Part shown: piece after piece, positions 1 to 6,999 of the stretch
How positions within the stretch are numbered: position 1 is the first letter of the stretch
How the letters are laid out: every line of letters begins with the position of its first letter
From: CAYNUJ01 sp964621225
GTDB taxonomy: Bacteria > Bacteroidota > Ignavibacteria > Ignavibacteriales > Melioribacteraceae
Reading direction: 5' to 3'
DNA length: 19,115 bases
Assembly: GCA_964621225.1 (NCBI GenBank)
Contig: CAZULK010000043.1
Span: 1 to 19,115, forward strand
The notes under the pieces: model-generated
The model's input: only the letters and a program-made list of their open reading frames with translations
Database searches by the model: none
Told to the model about the DNA's origin: nothing
Position numbers and translations under genes: made by a program

Positions 1-899
1 ATTTTGCCACGCACCACAATTATGCGAGAATGATGGCCGACCGGCAGGAAATTTTCGGTTTGAGAAAAGACGGTGTGGAATTTCACGCTGAAGCTTCGAT
101 CTCGAATATTGAAATCCGGGGAGAAAAATTATTCACTGTTATCCTCAGGGATATATCGGACAGAAAATTAATTGAAGCTCAACTTCGCAACAACATATCG
201 CGGTTGGAAGAACTGAATCAAAACAAAGATAAATACCTCTCCGTACTGGCACACGATCTTAAAAATCCCCTTGGTGGTTTAATGGGGTACATTCAAATTC
301 TTAAGGAAGATTGGGAAACGTTCGAAAAGGATGATATCAATACTATTTTAAACAGCATGTATAAAATTTCGAATAACATACATGATTTGTTGGATAATTT
401 GCTTAATTGGTCGAGACTTCAATTAAACAAGGTCATTTTTGAACCCGAGAAATTTGAGATTAAGGAGATATTCATTCAGACAAAAGATTTCCTTCAAGAG
501 CAAGCGGCGCTAAAAGGCATTGAGATCATTGCCGATACTGAAAATTCATTTTTAGTCAAAGCCGATAGAAATATGATCTATACCGTTTTGAGAAATCTTG
601 TAAGCAACTCAATAAAATTCTGTAATAAAGGGGATCATATTTTTATTAGAGCCAAAGAAGAAGATGATAATATTGTTGTTGAAGTTGAAGATGAAGGAAT
701 AGGAATGAGTCCGGAAACGTTGGCAAATCTTTTCCGGACGGACGTGGATAAAGTTAAACGCGGAACCAACAACGAGAAGGGACACGGTTACGGGTTGTTG
801 CTCTGTAAGGAGTTTATTGAGAAGAATAACGGAACTATCCGTGTTTGGAGCGAAGAAGGGGTAGGAACCAAAATCTCTTTCCTTTTGCCAAAAGCTTAA
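1..899 (+). CDS. PAS sensor histidine kinase, 3' part (5'-truncated by window edge)
   Basis: C-terminal part of a two-component sensor kinase; the frame is already open at base 3, so the ATG at 30 is an internal Met and the real start lies outside the window. Residues counted from that ATG: end of a PAS domain (about 1-42, including the FGLRKDG segment), HisKA dimerisation helix with the phospho-acceptor His75 in LAHDLKNP, and a complete HATPase_c domain with the N-box Asn193 (RNLVSNSIKF), the DEGIGM G1 box (221-226) and the GHGYGL G2 box (251-256). All ATP-binding motifs are canonical, so it should autophosphorylate. No response regulator lies downstream, because the gene ends at a terminator and the next genes face it. 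The signal sensed cannot be told from the visible part. The family call is secure; the partner is unknown. Confidence 0.93.
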   Translation, partial: FATHHNYARMMADRQEIFGLRKDGVEFHAEASISNIEIRGEKLFTVILRDISDRKLIEAQLRNNISRLEELNQNKDKYLSVLAHDLKNPLGGLMGYIQILKEDWETFEKDDINTILNSMYKISNNIHDLLDNLLNWSRLQLNKVIFEPEKFEIKEIFIQTKDFLQEQAALKGIEIIADTENSFLVKADRNMIYTVLRNLVSNSIKFCNKGDHIFIRAKEEDDNIVVEVEDEGIGMSPETLANLFRTDVDKVKRGTNNEKGHGYGLLLCKEFIEKNNGTIRVWSEEGVGTKISFLLPKA

Positions 900-930
900 A
901 AAAAAACGCCTCGAATTCGAGGCGTTTTTC
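898..930. terminator. Bidirectional intrinsic terminator
   Basis: Perfect 18-nt palindrome CGCCTCGAATTCGAGGCG at 907-924 (7-bp GC-rich stem, AATT loop), preceded by a run of nine A (898-906) and followed by five T (925-929). It therefore has a U-tract in both directions. It starts directly at the stop codon of the plus-strand kinase and lies 20 bases past the stop of the minus-strand groES, so it can end both convergent transcripts. Confidence 0.9.
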
Positions 931-949
931 ATTTCTTATAAAATAATAA

Positions 950-1219
950 TTATTCAACCACTGCAAGAATATCGGAACGGGAAACTATTTTATATTCTTT
1001 ACCGTCAACGGTAATATCTTCCCCGCCATATTTGGCGAATAAAACTTTATCGCCTTCTTTTACTTTTTCCTGAAGATCTTCGTCTGTACCAACGGCAATA
1101 ACTGTTCCCATTCTCGGTTTTTCTTTTGCAGTATCCGGAATGATAATTCCCGAAGAAGTTTTTTCTTCTTCTTCCATAGGTTCAATCAAAACTCTGTCGT
1201 CCATAGGTTTAATTTTCAT
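950..1219 (-). CDS. groES: Co-chaperonin GroES (10 kDa chaperonin)
   Basis: Heptameric lid of the GroEL folding chamber in the cytoplasm. The 89-residue product is slightly shorter than the usual 94-97 and has the GroES signature throughout: the N-terminal KPMDDRVLIEP strand, the mobile loop (about 16-33) carrying the GroEL-contacting hydrophobic tripeptide III (25-27), the GTVIAVG strand, and a C-terminal KYKIVSRSDILAVVE-like end. A strong ribosome binding site, AGGAGG (minus strand, 1224-1229), sits five bases before the ATG and overlaps the stop codon of the glutaredoxin-like gene, so the two are probably co-translated. No groEL follows; a terminator does. I saw no CIRCE (TTAGCACTC-N9-GAGTGCTAA) element upstream, so HrcA control is not supported here. 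Confidence 0.95.
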   Translation of the reverse strand: MKIKPMDDRVLIEPMEEEEKTSSGIIIPDTAKEKPRMGTVIAVGTDEDLQEKVKEGDKVLFAKYGGEDITVDGKEYKIVSRSDILAVVE

Positions 1220-1228
1220 AAATCCTCC

Positions 1229-1474
1229 TTATTTAATATTCAACATTCTATTAATTTTTGCTTTATCGAAACCGACTATGGGCCGGTTGTTTATTAAAAT
1301 TACGGGAACGCCGGTCTGTCCCGTTCTTCTTTGCATATCCATTGCTGCTTTGTGATCGCGGGAAACATCAACATCGGTAAATCTAATATTTTTTTCTCGA
1401 AAATATCTTTTGGCAGCGTTACAAAAACTGCAGGTCGGTGTTGAAAACATCACTACTTTTGGTTGAGTCTGCAT
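1229..1474 (-). CDS. Glutaredoxin-family thiol-disulfide oxidoreductase
   Basis: Small 81-residue thioredoxin-fold protein of the glutaredoxin/NrdH group, expected to reduce disulfides in the cytoplasm. Visible features are the first strand KVVMFSTPTC, the redox motif CSFC (Cys15-Cys18) at the start of the first helix, the TGVPV segment with the cis-proline Pro57 that shapes the active site, and the final IVGFDKAKIN stretch. The length fits a single-domain glutaredoxin with no extension. The active site CSFC differs from classical CPYC, so glutathione specificity cannot be assumed; a thioredoxin-reductase-dependent NrdH-like role is possible. Its ribosome binding site (AGGAG, minus strand) lies seven bases upstream of ATG. 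It is the first gene of a two-gene unit with groES, nine bases apart. Confidence 0.9.
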   Translation of the reverse strand: MQTQPKVVMFSTPTCSFCNAAKRYFREKNIRFTDVDVSRDHKAAMDMQRRTGQTGVPVILINNRPIVGFDKAKINRMLNIK

Positions 1475-1551
1475 ATTTTCTCCTATTTATTCAAATTCAC
1501 CGAAAATGTGATGAAAAAACCTGCTGATGGTTTCAATTTCCCATTCACAAA

Positions 1552-1580
1552 TTTATACATTTTACTCGAAATAATGAGAA
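1552..1580 (-). promoter_or_regulatory. Putative sigma-70-type promoter for glutaredoxin-groES
   Basis: On the minus strand, TTCTCA (plus 1575-1580) and TATAAA (plus 1552-1557) are separated by 17 bases. The -35 matches 4/6 and the -10 5/6 of the classical consensus. It is placed about 80 bases upstream of the glutaredoxin start. AT-rich DNA makes chance matches common, so this is only a candidate. Confidence 0.3.
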
Positions 1581-1608
1581 AATTTAATTAACTTCGTTGT
1601 TAAATTTT
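1579..1608. promoter_or_regulatory. AT-rich dyad upstream of the NlpC/P60 gene
   Basis: AAAATTTAA (1579-1587) and its exact complement TTAAATTTT (1600-1608) flank a core in which AAC (1590-1592) can pair with GTT (1596-1598) over a TTC loop. It lies in the divergent 155-base region, ending 22 bases before the ATG at 1630, and overlaps the motif TTTTTAAGCTAAAA also seen (as a variant) before 5692. It could be an operator or a transcript hairpin; no regulator is identified. Confidence 0.35.
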
Positions 1609-1629
1609 TAAGCTAAAACCGGAATCATT

Positions 1630-2805
1630 ATGAGAAAATTCCTTTTATTCTTTCTTCTTTTGGGAGTGCAATTTAGTTATGCACAGGGCGTAAATAAACA
1701 ATATTTCATTCAACAGATGCAAAAATTGGAAAATGAGTTTGCGCCCGATAAAAGAACATCCATCTTTGAATATTCAATTGATCCTGTAAATAAAAAAGCT
1801 ATTTTGAAAACCGATAATGTGAATCTTTTGAAAAAAGCCGGTAAGTTCAACGGCTCTTTAGGAGGATATAAATTGGAAATAAAATTATTACCCGACGAAG
1901 AACTTGGAGATGAAGTTTACGGATTGGTAAACTTATCCGTAATTAACATAAGGAAAGAACCGAAACACGCCTCCGAATTGGTTACCCAGGCAGTATTGGG
2001 TACACCGGTAAAAATTTATGAAAAGGAGGGGGAATGGTACAGAATTCAAACACCAGACAAATATATTGGCTGGACTGATAATGACGGAATTGCACTGAAA
2101 AATTTTCAAACATTGGATGAATGGAAATTATCAGAGAAATTGCTCTATACCAAGGAGTTTGGTTTCATCTTTGAAAAACCCGATGTAAATTCGTTACACG
2201 TATCCGATATTGTTGCCGGATCAATTATGAAATTCATTGGGCCTGAAGGGGATTATTGTAAAGTGGAATATCCGGATGGAAAAACCGGTTATGTGCCAAA
2301 AAACGAATGTACCAATTATAAAAATTGGGTGAATAACCCTGTGACCGATGCTTCGAAGATATTGAATACTTCATATAAATTTTTGGGACTTCCTTATTTA
2401 TGGGGAGGGACATCCGTAAAAGGTGTAGATTGCAGTGGTTTTACGAAAACCGTTTTCTATTTGAATGGAATTATGCTTCCCCGCGATGCCTCTCAGCAAG
2501 TTAACACCGGTTTGGATATAGATACAAAAACCGGTTTCCAAAATTTAATGCCGGGTGACCTTCTTTTCTTTGGGAAAAAGGGAGATAAAAATACTCCCGA
2601 TAAAATTACACATGTAGGAATTTATATCGGAAACATGGAATTTATTCATTCTTCAGGAAAGGTTAAGATAAACAGCCTCGATCCGAAGGCAAAGAATTTC
2701 AATGAATACAGATACAGGACATTTATTAAAGCCAAACGAATACTCAATTCGATAGGCAAAAATGGGATTGAATTCGTAAAGGATAATGATTTTTATATGG
2801 AATAA
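1630..2805 (+). CDS. Secreted SH3b-NlpC/P60 peptidoglycan endopeptidase
   Basis: Predicted exported cysteine peptidase cutting murein stem peptides, probably gamma-D-Glu-diamino-acid bonds as in YkfC-type enzymes. Residues 1-18 form a signal peptide (cleavage before Gln19, ...SYA-QG). Two SH3b-like wall-binding domains follow, about 98-155 (VINIRKEP...GEWYRIQ...GWTD) and 172-227. The NlpC/P60 catalytic domain occupies about 240-372: Cys268 in VDCSGF, His328 in THVGIYIG, the third polar residue His340 in EFIHSSG, and the PGDLLFF strand (308-314). All catalytic residues are intact. The N-terminal 20-95 segment is unrecognised. The ATG has only a weak GGA upstream. The next gene starts three bases after the stop and encodes a dipeptide epimerase, the partner expected for murein-peptide recycling. 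Confidence 0.92.
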   Translation: MRKFLLFFLLLGVQFSYAQGVNKQYFIQQMQKLENEFAPDKRTSIFEYSIDPVNKKAILKTDNVNLLKKAGKFNGSLGGYKLEIKLLPDEELGDEVYGLVNLSVINIRKEPKHASELVTQAVLGTPVKIYEKEGEWYRIQTPDKYIGWTDNDGIALKNFQTLDEWKLSEKLLYTKEFGFIFEKPDVNSLHVSDIVAGSIMKFIGPEGDYCKVEYPDGKTGYVPKNECTNYKNWVNNPVTDASKILNTSYKFLGLPYLWGGTSVKGVDCSGFTKTVFYLNGIMLPRDASQQVNTGLDIDTKTGFQNLMPGDLLFFGKKGDKNTPDKITHVGIYIGNMEFIHSSGKVKINSLDPKAKNFNEYRYRTFIKAKRILNSIGKNGIEFVKDNDFYME

Positions 2806-2808
2806 AAG

Positions 2809-3828
2809 TTGAGCCGACTGAAGCTATCGTATAAGCCATATACTCTTGAACTGAAGCATGTTTTTAAGATTGCTGCAGGTTCACGAACAACAACTCCGAT
2901 TGTATTAACCGAATTGGAATACGAGGGAATTACCGGATATGGTGAAGCATCCCTGCCCCCTTATTTAGGGGAGACCCAAGACTCTGTGATTTCTTTTCTC
3001 AGCAAATTGAATCTTTCTCAATTTAGCGATCCTTTCCTAATTGATGATATACTTGATTACGTTGATAATGTAGAAGAGGGGAATAGTGCAGCTAAAGCTT
3101 CGGTGGATATTGCTCTTCACGATTTGGTTGGGAAATTAATTGGCAAGCCTTTATATAAATTTTGGGGATTGAATCCTGACAAATCCCCTTACACTAGTTA
3201 TACTATTGGGATTGACGTGCCTGAAATTGTTGTGAAGAAGGTTAAAGAAGCCGGTGAGTTTAAAATTTTAAAAGTGAAATTAGGATTGGATTCGGATAAG
3301 TTGATGATCGAAACTATCCGCTCTGTAACCGATAAAAAAATAATTGTGGATGCAAATCAAGGGTGGAAAGATAGAAATACCGCACTGGAAATGATTGAAT
3401 ATTTATCGGATAAAAATGTTGGCCTGATAGAACAACCGATGCCGAAGGAACAAATTGATGATATTGCATGGTTAAAGGAAAAGAGTCCTATCCCTATAAT
3501 TGCGGACGAATCTTGCCAAAGACTTTCCGACGTAATTAAATTAAAAGATGTTTTTGATGGGATAAACATTAAGTTGATGAAATGTACCGGCTTAAGGGAA
3601 GCAAAAAAAATGATTGAGTTGGCAAGAGCTTTGGAAATGAAAGTAATGCTCGGCTGTATGACCGAAACATCTTGTGCTGTTTCGGCGGCTGCTCAGTTAT
3701 CTCCTTTGGTAGATTGGGCCGATTTGGATGGGAACCTTTTGATTTCCAACGATCCCTTCATTGGTGTTGGAATTGAGTCGGGGAAAATCAAATTGAACGA
3801 AAATCCGGGAATCGGGTTATCCGGGTGA
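2809..3828 (+). CDS. Dipeptide epimerase (L-Ala-D/L-Glu epimerase family, enolase superfamily)
   Basis: Cytoplasmic Mg-dependent racemase of the muconate-lactonising subgroup, likely interconverting L-Ala-D-Glu and L-Ala-L-Glu from murein. The 339 residues cover the capping domain (about 1-125) and the barrel. Visible are the catalytic KxK pair Lys155/Lys157, the metal ligands Asp181 (DAN), Glu208 (IEQP) and Asp233 (ADES), the opposing Lys255 (INIKLMK), and a DxD motif Asp305-Asp307 that in this family contacts the dipeptide amino group. The start is a TTG: it is the first possible start after the in-frame stop of the upstream gene, and MSRLKLSYKPYTLEL aligns with the usual N-terminus. No clear ribosome binding site is seen, so translational coupling to the NlpC/P60 gene is likely. 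Epimerases of this family have varied dipeptide preferences; the Ala-Glu assignment rests mainly on the neighbour. Confidence 0.9.
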   Translation: MSRLKLSYKPYTLELKHVFKIAAGSRTTTPIVLTELEYEGITGYGEASLPPYLGETQDSVISFLSKLNLSQFSDPFLIDDILDYVDNVEEGNSAAKASVDIALHDLVGKLIGKPLYKFWGLNPDKSPYTSYTIGIDVPEIVVKKVKEAGEFKILKVKLGLDSDKLMIETIRSVTDKKIIVDANQGWKDRNTALEMIEYLSDKNVGLIEQPMPKEQIDDIAWLKEKSPIPIIADESCQRLSDVIKLKDVFDGINIKLMKCTGLREAKKMIELARALEMKVMLGCMTETSCAVSAAAQLSPLVDWADLDGNLLISNDPFIGVGIESGKIKLNENPGIGLSG

Positions 3829-3860
3829 AACAAATCACGGATTTAGAACGATAAACATTT

Positions 3861-3868
3861 TATATTTG
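3861..3868 (+). promoter_or_regulatory. Possible Bacteroidota-type -7 element before the GH9 gene
   Basis: TATATTTG at 3861-3868 fits the TAnnTTTG element known for Bacteroidota promoters and lies 20 bases before the ATG at 3889. No matching TTG-type -33 element was seen at the expected distance, so the call is weak. It may simply be AT-rich leader sequence. Confidence 0.25.
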
Positions 3869-3888
3869 AAGATTAAATTTGTGGAATC

Positions 3889-5538
3889 ATGAAAATAAAA
3901 TCATTTGTAATATTGTTTATATTACTTGCCGCAAGCACATTTGCTTCGGGTAGAGTATACATCAGGTTAAATCAGGTAGGGTTTTTACCGGATGATATAA
4001 AAACTGCAATCGTAATGAGCAATTCCCCGCTCAAGGATACCGGTTTTCAAATAAATAAATTTTCCGGAAAAGACCCCGTATTCGAGGGGAAGGCCCGACC
4101 AACAAACATGGCGAGCGGGAGATTCAAGTATATTTATGAGCTCGATTTTTCCAAACTCAAAGCTACCGGGACATATTATATTTTTATTAACGGCCAGAAA
4201 TCTTTCCCCTTTGGTATTGGGAAATATAATTATAATGCGGTTGTTGATAGTCTACTCCAATTTTTTAAAGTTCAGAGATGCGGGTATACAGATCCGAGGT
4301 TACACAAAGTATGTCACATTTCGGATGCAACGAGTATCAAAATCGGGGACAGAGTAATCGAAAAACAATTTGATGTAACCGGGGGATGGCACGATGCAGG
4401 GGATTATGTTAAATTTTTGAATACAACAGCTTTTGCTACTTACATGCTTCTCTTTTCATTCGATTTCGATCCGGTAAAATTTGGCTTCGATAACGACAAA
4501 GACGGCGTGCCTGATGTTTTGAACGAAGCAAAAATCGGTTTGGATTGGCTTTTAAGGGCGCAATATGAGAAAACCAAACTCATTACTCAAGTTCAGGATT
4601 TAAGGGACCATGATGTGGGTTGGAGATTACCTGAGAATGACCCGCTTACATTTGATCGTCCCGCTTTTGTTGGAATAGGGAAGAATTTAATCGGAATTTA
4701 CACAGCTGCTTTAGCTTTGGGATCAAGGATTTGGAGAATAAAGTTCAATTATGATGAATACGCCGATAAATGTTTGACTGCAGCTGAAAATATATTCTCT
4801 GTAAGGAATTCCGTTCCCGATATTGACAGTTCAGGTACAGGGATGTATTTGGATAGAAAATACAAGGGAAAATTGGCTTTGGGCGCCGTTGAACTCTTTA
4901 TGACCAACCGGAATAGGGATTTGCTTGATGAAGCTAAAAAGCTCGCACACGAAGCCGGTAGCGATTATTGGTGGAGTTACGGAGATGTTAATTCCCTTGC
5001 AGATTACAGATTGGCGCGGATGGATACCAGTTTCATCAAATATTTGAAAAATAATCTGGAAAGATTTAATTCAACTGCAAGTATTCATCCCTTTGGCGAA
5101 GGGACTGATTATTCGTGGGGAACGAATGTTACTCTTTTGGGAGTGACTTTGCAACAGATTTTGTATAAAGAATTAACCGGAGATACCAAATACGATACTT
5201 TGGCAACAGTCCAAAGGGATTATATTTTAGGCAGAAATCCTTGGGGAATAAGTTTTATTTCCAAAATTGGCAGAGTTTATTCAAGAAATTTGCATCATCA
5301 AGTTGCGGAATTAACAGGTGGATATTTACCTGGTGGTTTTGCCGCCGGTCCAATTAAAAAGATAGCTTATGAGCAATCCGGCGTGGAGATGCCAAAATTT
5401 GATAGATTTGCAATGTTTCAAGCTGATTCAGTTGTCTATTTTGATACGAAAAATGACTATTTGGCTAATGAACCTACCATCGTCGGAAATGCAACTGCAG
5501 TGTTCGTGATGGGGTATTTTTCCGGTTTTAAGAGGTGA
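3889..5538 (+). CDS. Secreted glycoside hydrolase family 9 (endoglucanase/cellulase)
   Basis: Inverting beta-1,4-glucan hydrolase. Signal peptide 1-20 (cleavage near FAS-G), then an Ig-like N-terminal domain of the CelD_N type (about 22-108, YIRLNQVGFLPDD), then the (alpha/alpha)6 GH9 catalytic domain. Catalytic-site signatures are GGWHDAGDY (165-173, Asp169 and the base Asp172), VLNEAKIGLDWLLRAQ (210-225), the GRNPWGISF segment (448-456) with the following His469-His470, and the proton donor Glu528 in the ANEPTIVGNA motif close to the C-terminus. All expected acid/base residues are present in 549 residues. There is no dockerin, carbohydrate-binding module or sorting tail, so it is probably periplasmic or freely secreted. 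Substrate could be cellulose, mixed-linkage glucan or cello-oligosaccharides. It has its own upstream gap of 60 bases and is separated by 153 bases from the polysaccharide locus. Confidence 0.93.
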   Translation: MKIKSFVILFILLAASTFASGRVYIRLNQVGFLPDDIKTAIVMSNSPLKDTGFQINKFSGKDPVFEGKARPTNMASGRFKYIYELDFSKLKATGTYYIFINGQKSFPFGIGKYNYNAVVDSLLQFFKVQRCGYTDPRLHKVCHISDATSIKIGDRVIEKQFDVTGGWHDAGDYVKFLNTTAFATYMLLFSFDFDPVKFGFDNDKDGVPDVLNEAKIGLDWLLRAQYEKTKLITQVQDLRDHDVGWRLPENDPLTFDRPAFVGIGKNLIGIYTAALALGSRIWRIKFNYDEYADKCLTAAENIFSVRNSVPDIDSSGTGMYLDRKYKGKLALGAVELFMTNRNRDLLDEAKKLAHEAGSDYWWSYGDVNSLADYRLARMDTSFIKYLKNNLERFNSTASIHPFGEGTDYSWGTNVTLLGVTLQQILYKELTGDTKYDTLATVQRDYILGRNPWGISFISKIGRVYSRNLHHQVAELTGGYLPGGFAAGPIKKIAYEQSGVEMPKFDRFAMFQADSVVYFDTKNDYLANEPTIVGNATAVFVMGYFSGFKR

Positions 5539-5618
5539 TTGAGATCATATTTACTAATTAATTGTGTCACTTTGATACGCATTCTCAAAATGAGTCACAA
5601 AATTTATTTTCGGATGCG

Positions 5619-5640
5619 TTGTCAATTTCTAAGCTAAACA
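5619..5640 (+). repeat. Upstream motif shared with the 1597-1619 region
   Basis: TTGTCAATTTCTAAGCTAAA (5619-5638) resembles TTGTTAAATTTTTAAGCTAAA (1597-1617), sharing AATTT-Y-TAAGCTAAA and an upstream TTGT with one base of length difference. Both copies sit in non-coding DNA before the first gene of a plus-strand unit (54 and 13 bases before the respective start codons). It may be a regulator site; two copies in AT-rich DNA are suggestive only. Confidence 0.35.
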
Positions 5641-5642
5641 TA

Positions 5643-5670
5643 TTTAGGCACGATTATTGGTGAATATAAT
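5643..5670 (+). promoter_or_regulatory. Putative promoter of the polysaccharide locus
   Basis: A perfect TATAAT (5665-5670) is preceded at 16 bases by TTTAGG (5643-5648, 3/6 match to TTGACA). The expected transcription start near 5677 leaves a leader of about 15 bases containing the ribosome binding site AGAGG (5682-5686), six bases... upstream of the ATG at 5692. The -10 is convincing, the -35 is poor, so an activator or an alternative sigma factor may be involved. Confidence 0.45.
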
Positions 5671-5691
5671 TGCTTAAAATAAGAGGAAAAA

Positions 5692-6999
5692 ATGTCTACT
5701 GTTATAAAATTAATTCAATCCGGATTTGGATTGATAGACCAAAATTGGGGAGGTGTCTACCGGGGAGGTAGTTATGTCCTTATTGGTCCTCGTAAATCGG
5801 GTAGAACACTACTGGGTCTCCAATTTGCAATGGAAGCGGCTAAGAATTCGGAAGTTTGCTTATATTTTACAAATATGAGACCGAAAGATTTGATGATTCA
5901 AGCTGCATCAATCAATTTTGATATACAATCATACATGAATCAGAACACAATAATTGTTGTTCGTGTTGCTCCTCCTCATGAGATTTATGAAAGCAGAGAT
6001 CCGGATAAGTATTTGGTTGAATATTTGAATGACATTATTACGGTAGTTAATCATTACAATCCTTCTAGAATAGTCTTTGACGAACTTACACCATATATCG
6101 GTTTTAGAAATATTATGCTCCTCCGGGAAGCTTTTATTCATACCCTCGAAACTATTGAAGATAGAGACATTACCAGTTTGTTTATTTTGGGTGAACCTGC
6201 TACCCAGAAAGCTCAAAACTTAGTTGATACTATTTGCAACGAAGTGACAGGTGTAGTTTTCTTGAAAAAAAGTGCTACTTTGATTGCAGGGAAATATCAC
6301 GGTGGAGTTGCCTCAATTATTCCGAATGTAGGACACACGGAGGGGCAATTTTCTTCCGAATATATAATTGAACCGTTTAATGGGGTTACCGTCAATATAC
6401 CGAATTCCCAACCTCCTGTAGCACCTCCGGTAACTGAACCTTCAGCGTCTATGCCGGGTTCTGCACCAACTCCAACTCCGACAATGGAACCGGTAAAACC
6501 AACTGAAAAAACGATTGAAAGTCATCCTCCGACGTCCGATAACAAAGGGACGCCGAACGTATATAATAAAAATGATTTTTTACTGATTCTTAACAATCAG
6601 ATTGCGTTGTATAAATTTACGGGACAAAAATTTCAGGTTATGGCATTCAAACTGGATCCTATTGCTCAAGTTACGCAAAAAATTACAAAGTCCGATCTGA
6701 TGAATGCCATAAAGTATGCAACATCCAAAAAAGAAAAAATTTGTGAATTGGATGATAAAATTTTAGTGATGCAGGTTCGTCCCGATCCTGATCACTTGGT
6801 AGAGACAATTCATAACGTTGCACAAGGCTTAAGACAACATGTGCCGGGTGCATACGAAGAAGCAATTGAAGCCGTAAAAATTCATTTTAAAGAAGTAAAC
6901 GACGGAATTGACAAAGCGGAAGATATAATGGAAGAAATTCTTCTTGACAAAGAACAAGAAGAAACTTTCTATATTCCTATTAGTAAATACTTGGGCTAA
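5692..6999 (+). CDS. KaiC/RecA-like P-loop protein with C-terminal degenerate GGDEF-like domain (BcsE-like layout)
   Basis: Soluble cytoplasmic protein of 435 residues, first gene of the polysaccharide locus. Residues 1-235 have a KaiC/RecA-like fold: the FGLIDQNWGGVYRGGSYVLI lead-in, a Walker A GPRKSGRT (32-39) with Arg38 in place of the invariant Lys, and a Walker B-like RIVFDE (126-131). A Pro/Thr-rich linker (about 236-285) leads to 293-385, whose predicted beta/alpha order and the stretch KKEKICELDDKILVM (346-360) line up with the RxxD...GGDEF hairpin of diguanylate cyclases. The active-site GGDEF reads LDDKI and the I-site RxxD reads SKKE, so catalysis is not expected. A charged helical tail (386-435) ends the protein. 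BcsE of cellulose operons also joins an inactive RecA-like domain to a degenerate GGDEF. That comparison, and a scaffold or regulatory role, are inference from layout. ATP hydrolysis is doubtful. The stop overlaps the next start (TAATG). Confidence 0.72.
   Translation: MSTVIKLIQSGFGLIDQNWGGVYRGGSYVLIGPRKSGRTLLGLQFAMEAAKNSEVCLYFTNMRPKDLMIQAASINFDIQSYMNQNTIIVVRVAPPHEIYESRDPDKYLVEYLNDIITVVNHYNPSRIVFDELTPYIGFRNIMLLREAFIHTLETIEDRDITSLFILGEPATQKAQNLVDTICNEVTGVVFLKKSATLIAGKYHGGVASIIPNVGHTEGQFSSEYIIEPFNGVTVNIPNSQPPVAPPVTEPSASMPGSAPTPTPTMEPVKPTEKTIESHPPTSDNKGTPNVYNKNDFLLILNNQIALYKFTGQKFQVMAFKLDPIAQVTQKITKSDLMNAIKYATSKKEKICELDDKILVMQVRPDPDHLVETIHNVAQGLRQHVPGAYEEAIEAVKIHFKEVNDGIDKAEDIMEEILLDKEQEETFYIPISKYLG

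Noticed and set aside
30..32. ATG as the start of the first sensor kinase
   Set aside because: The frame is open upstream to the window edge and the preceding residues continue the PAS domain, so this Met is internal.
1475..1629. CIRCE heat-shock operator upstream of the glutaredoxin-groES unit
   Set aside because: No sequence close to TTAGCACTC-N9-GAGTGCTAA was found on either strand of the region.
5560..5625. Terminator or operator formed by ATACGCAT...ATGCGT and CTCA/TGAG repeats after the GH9 gene
   Set aside because: Arms are only four to six bases, imperfect and widely spaced, with no stable stem or T-run; likely chance.
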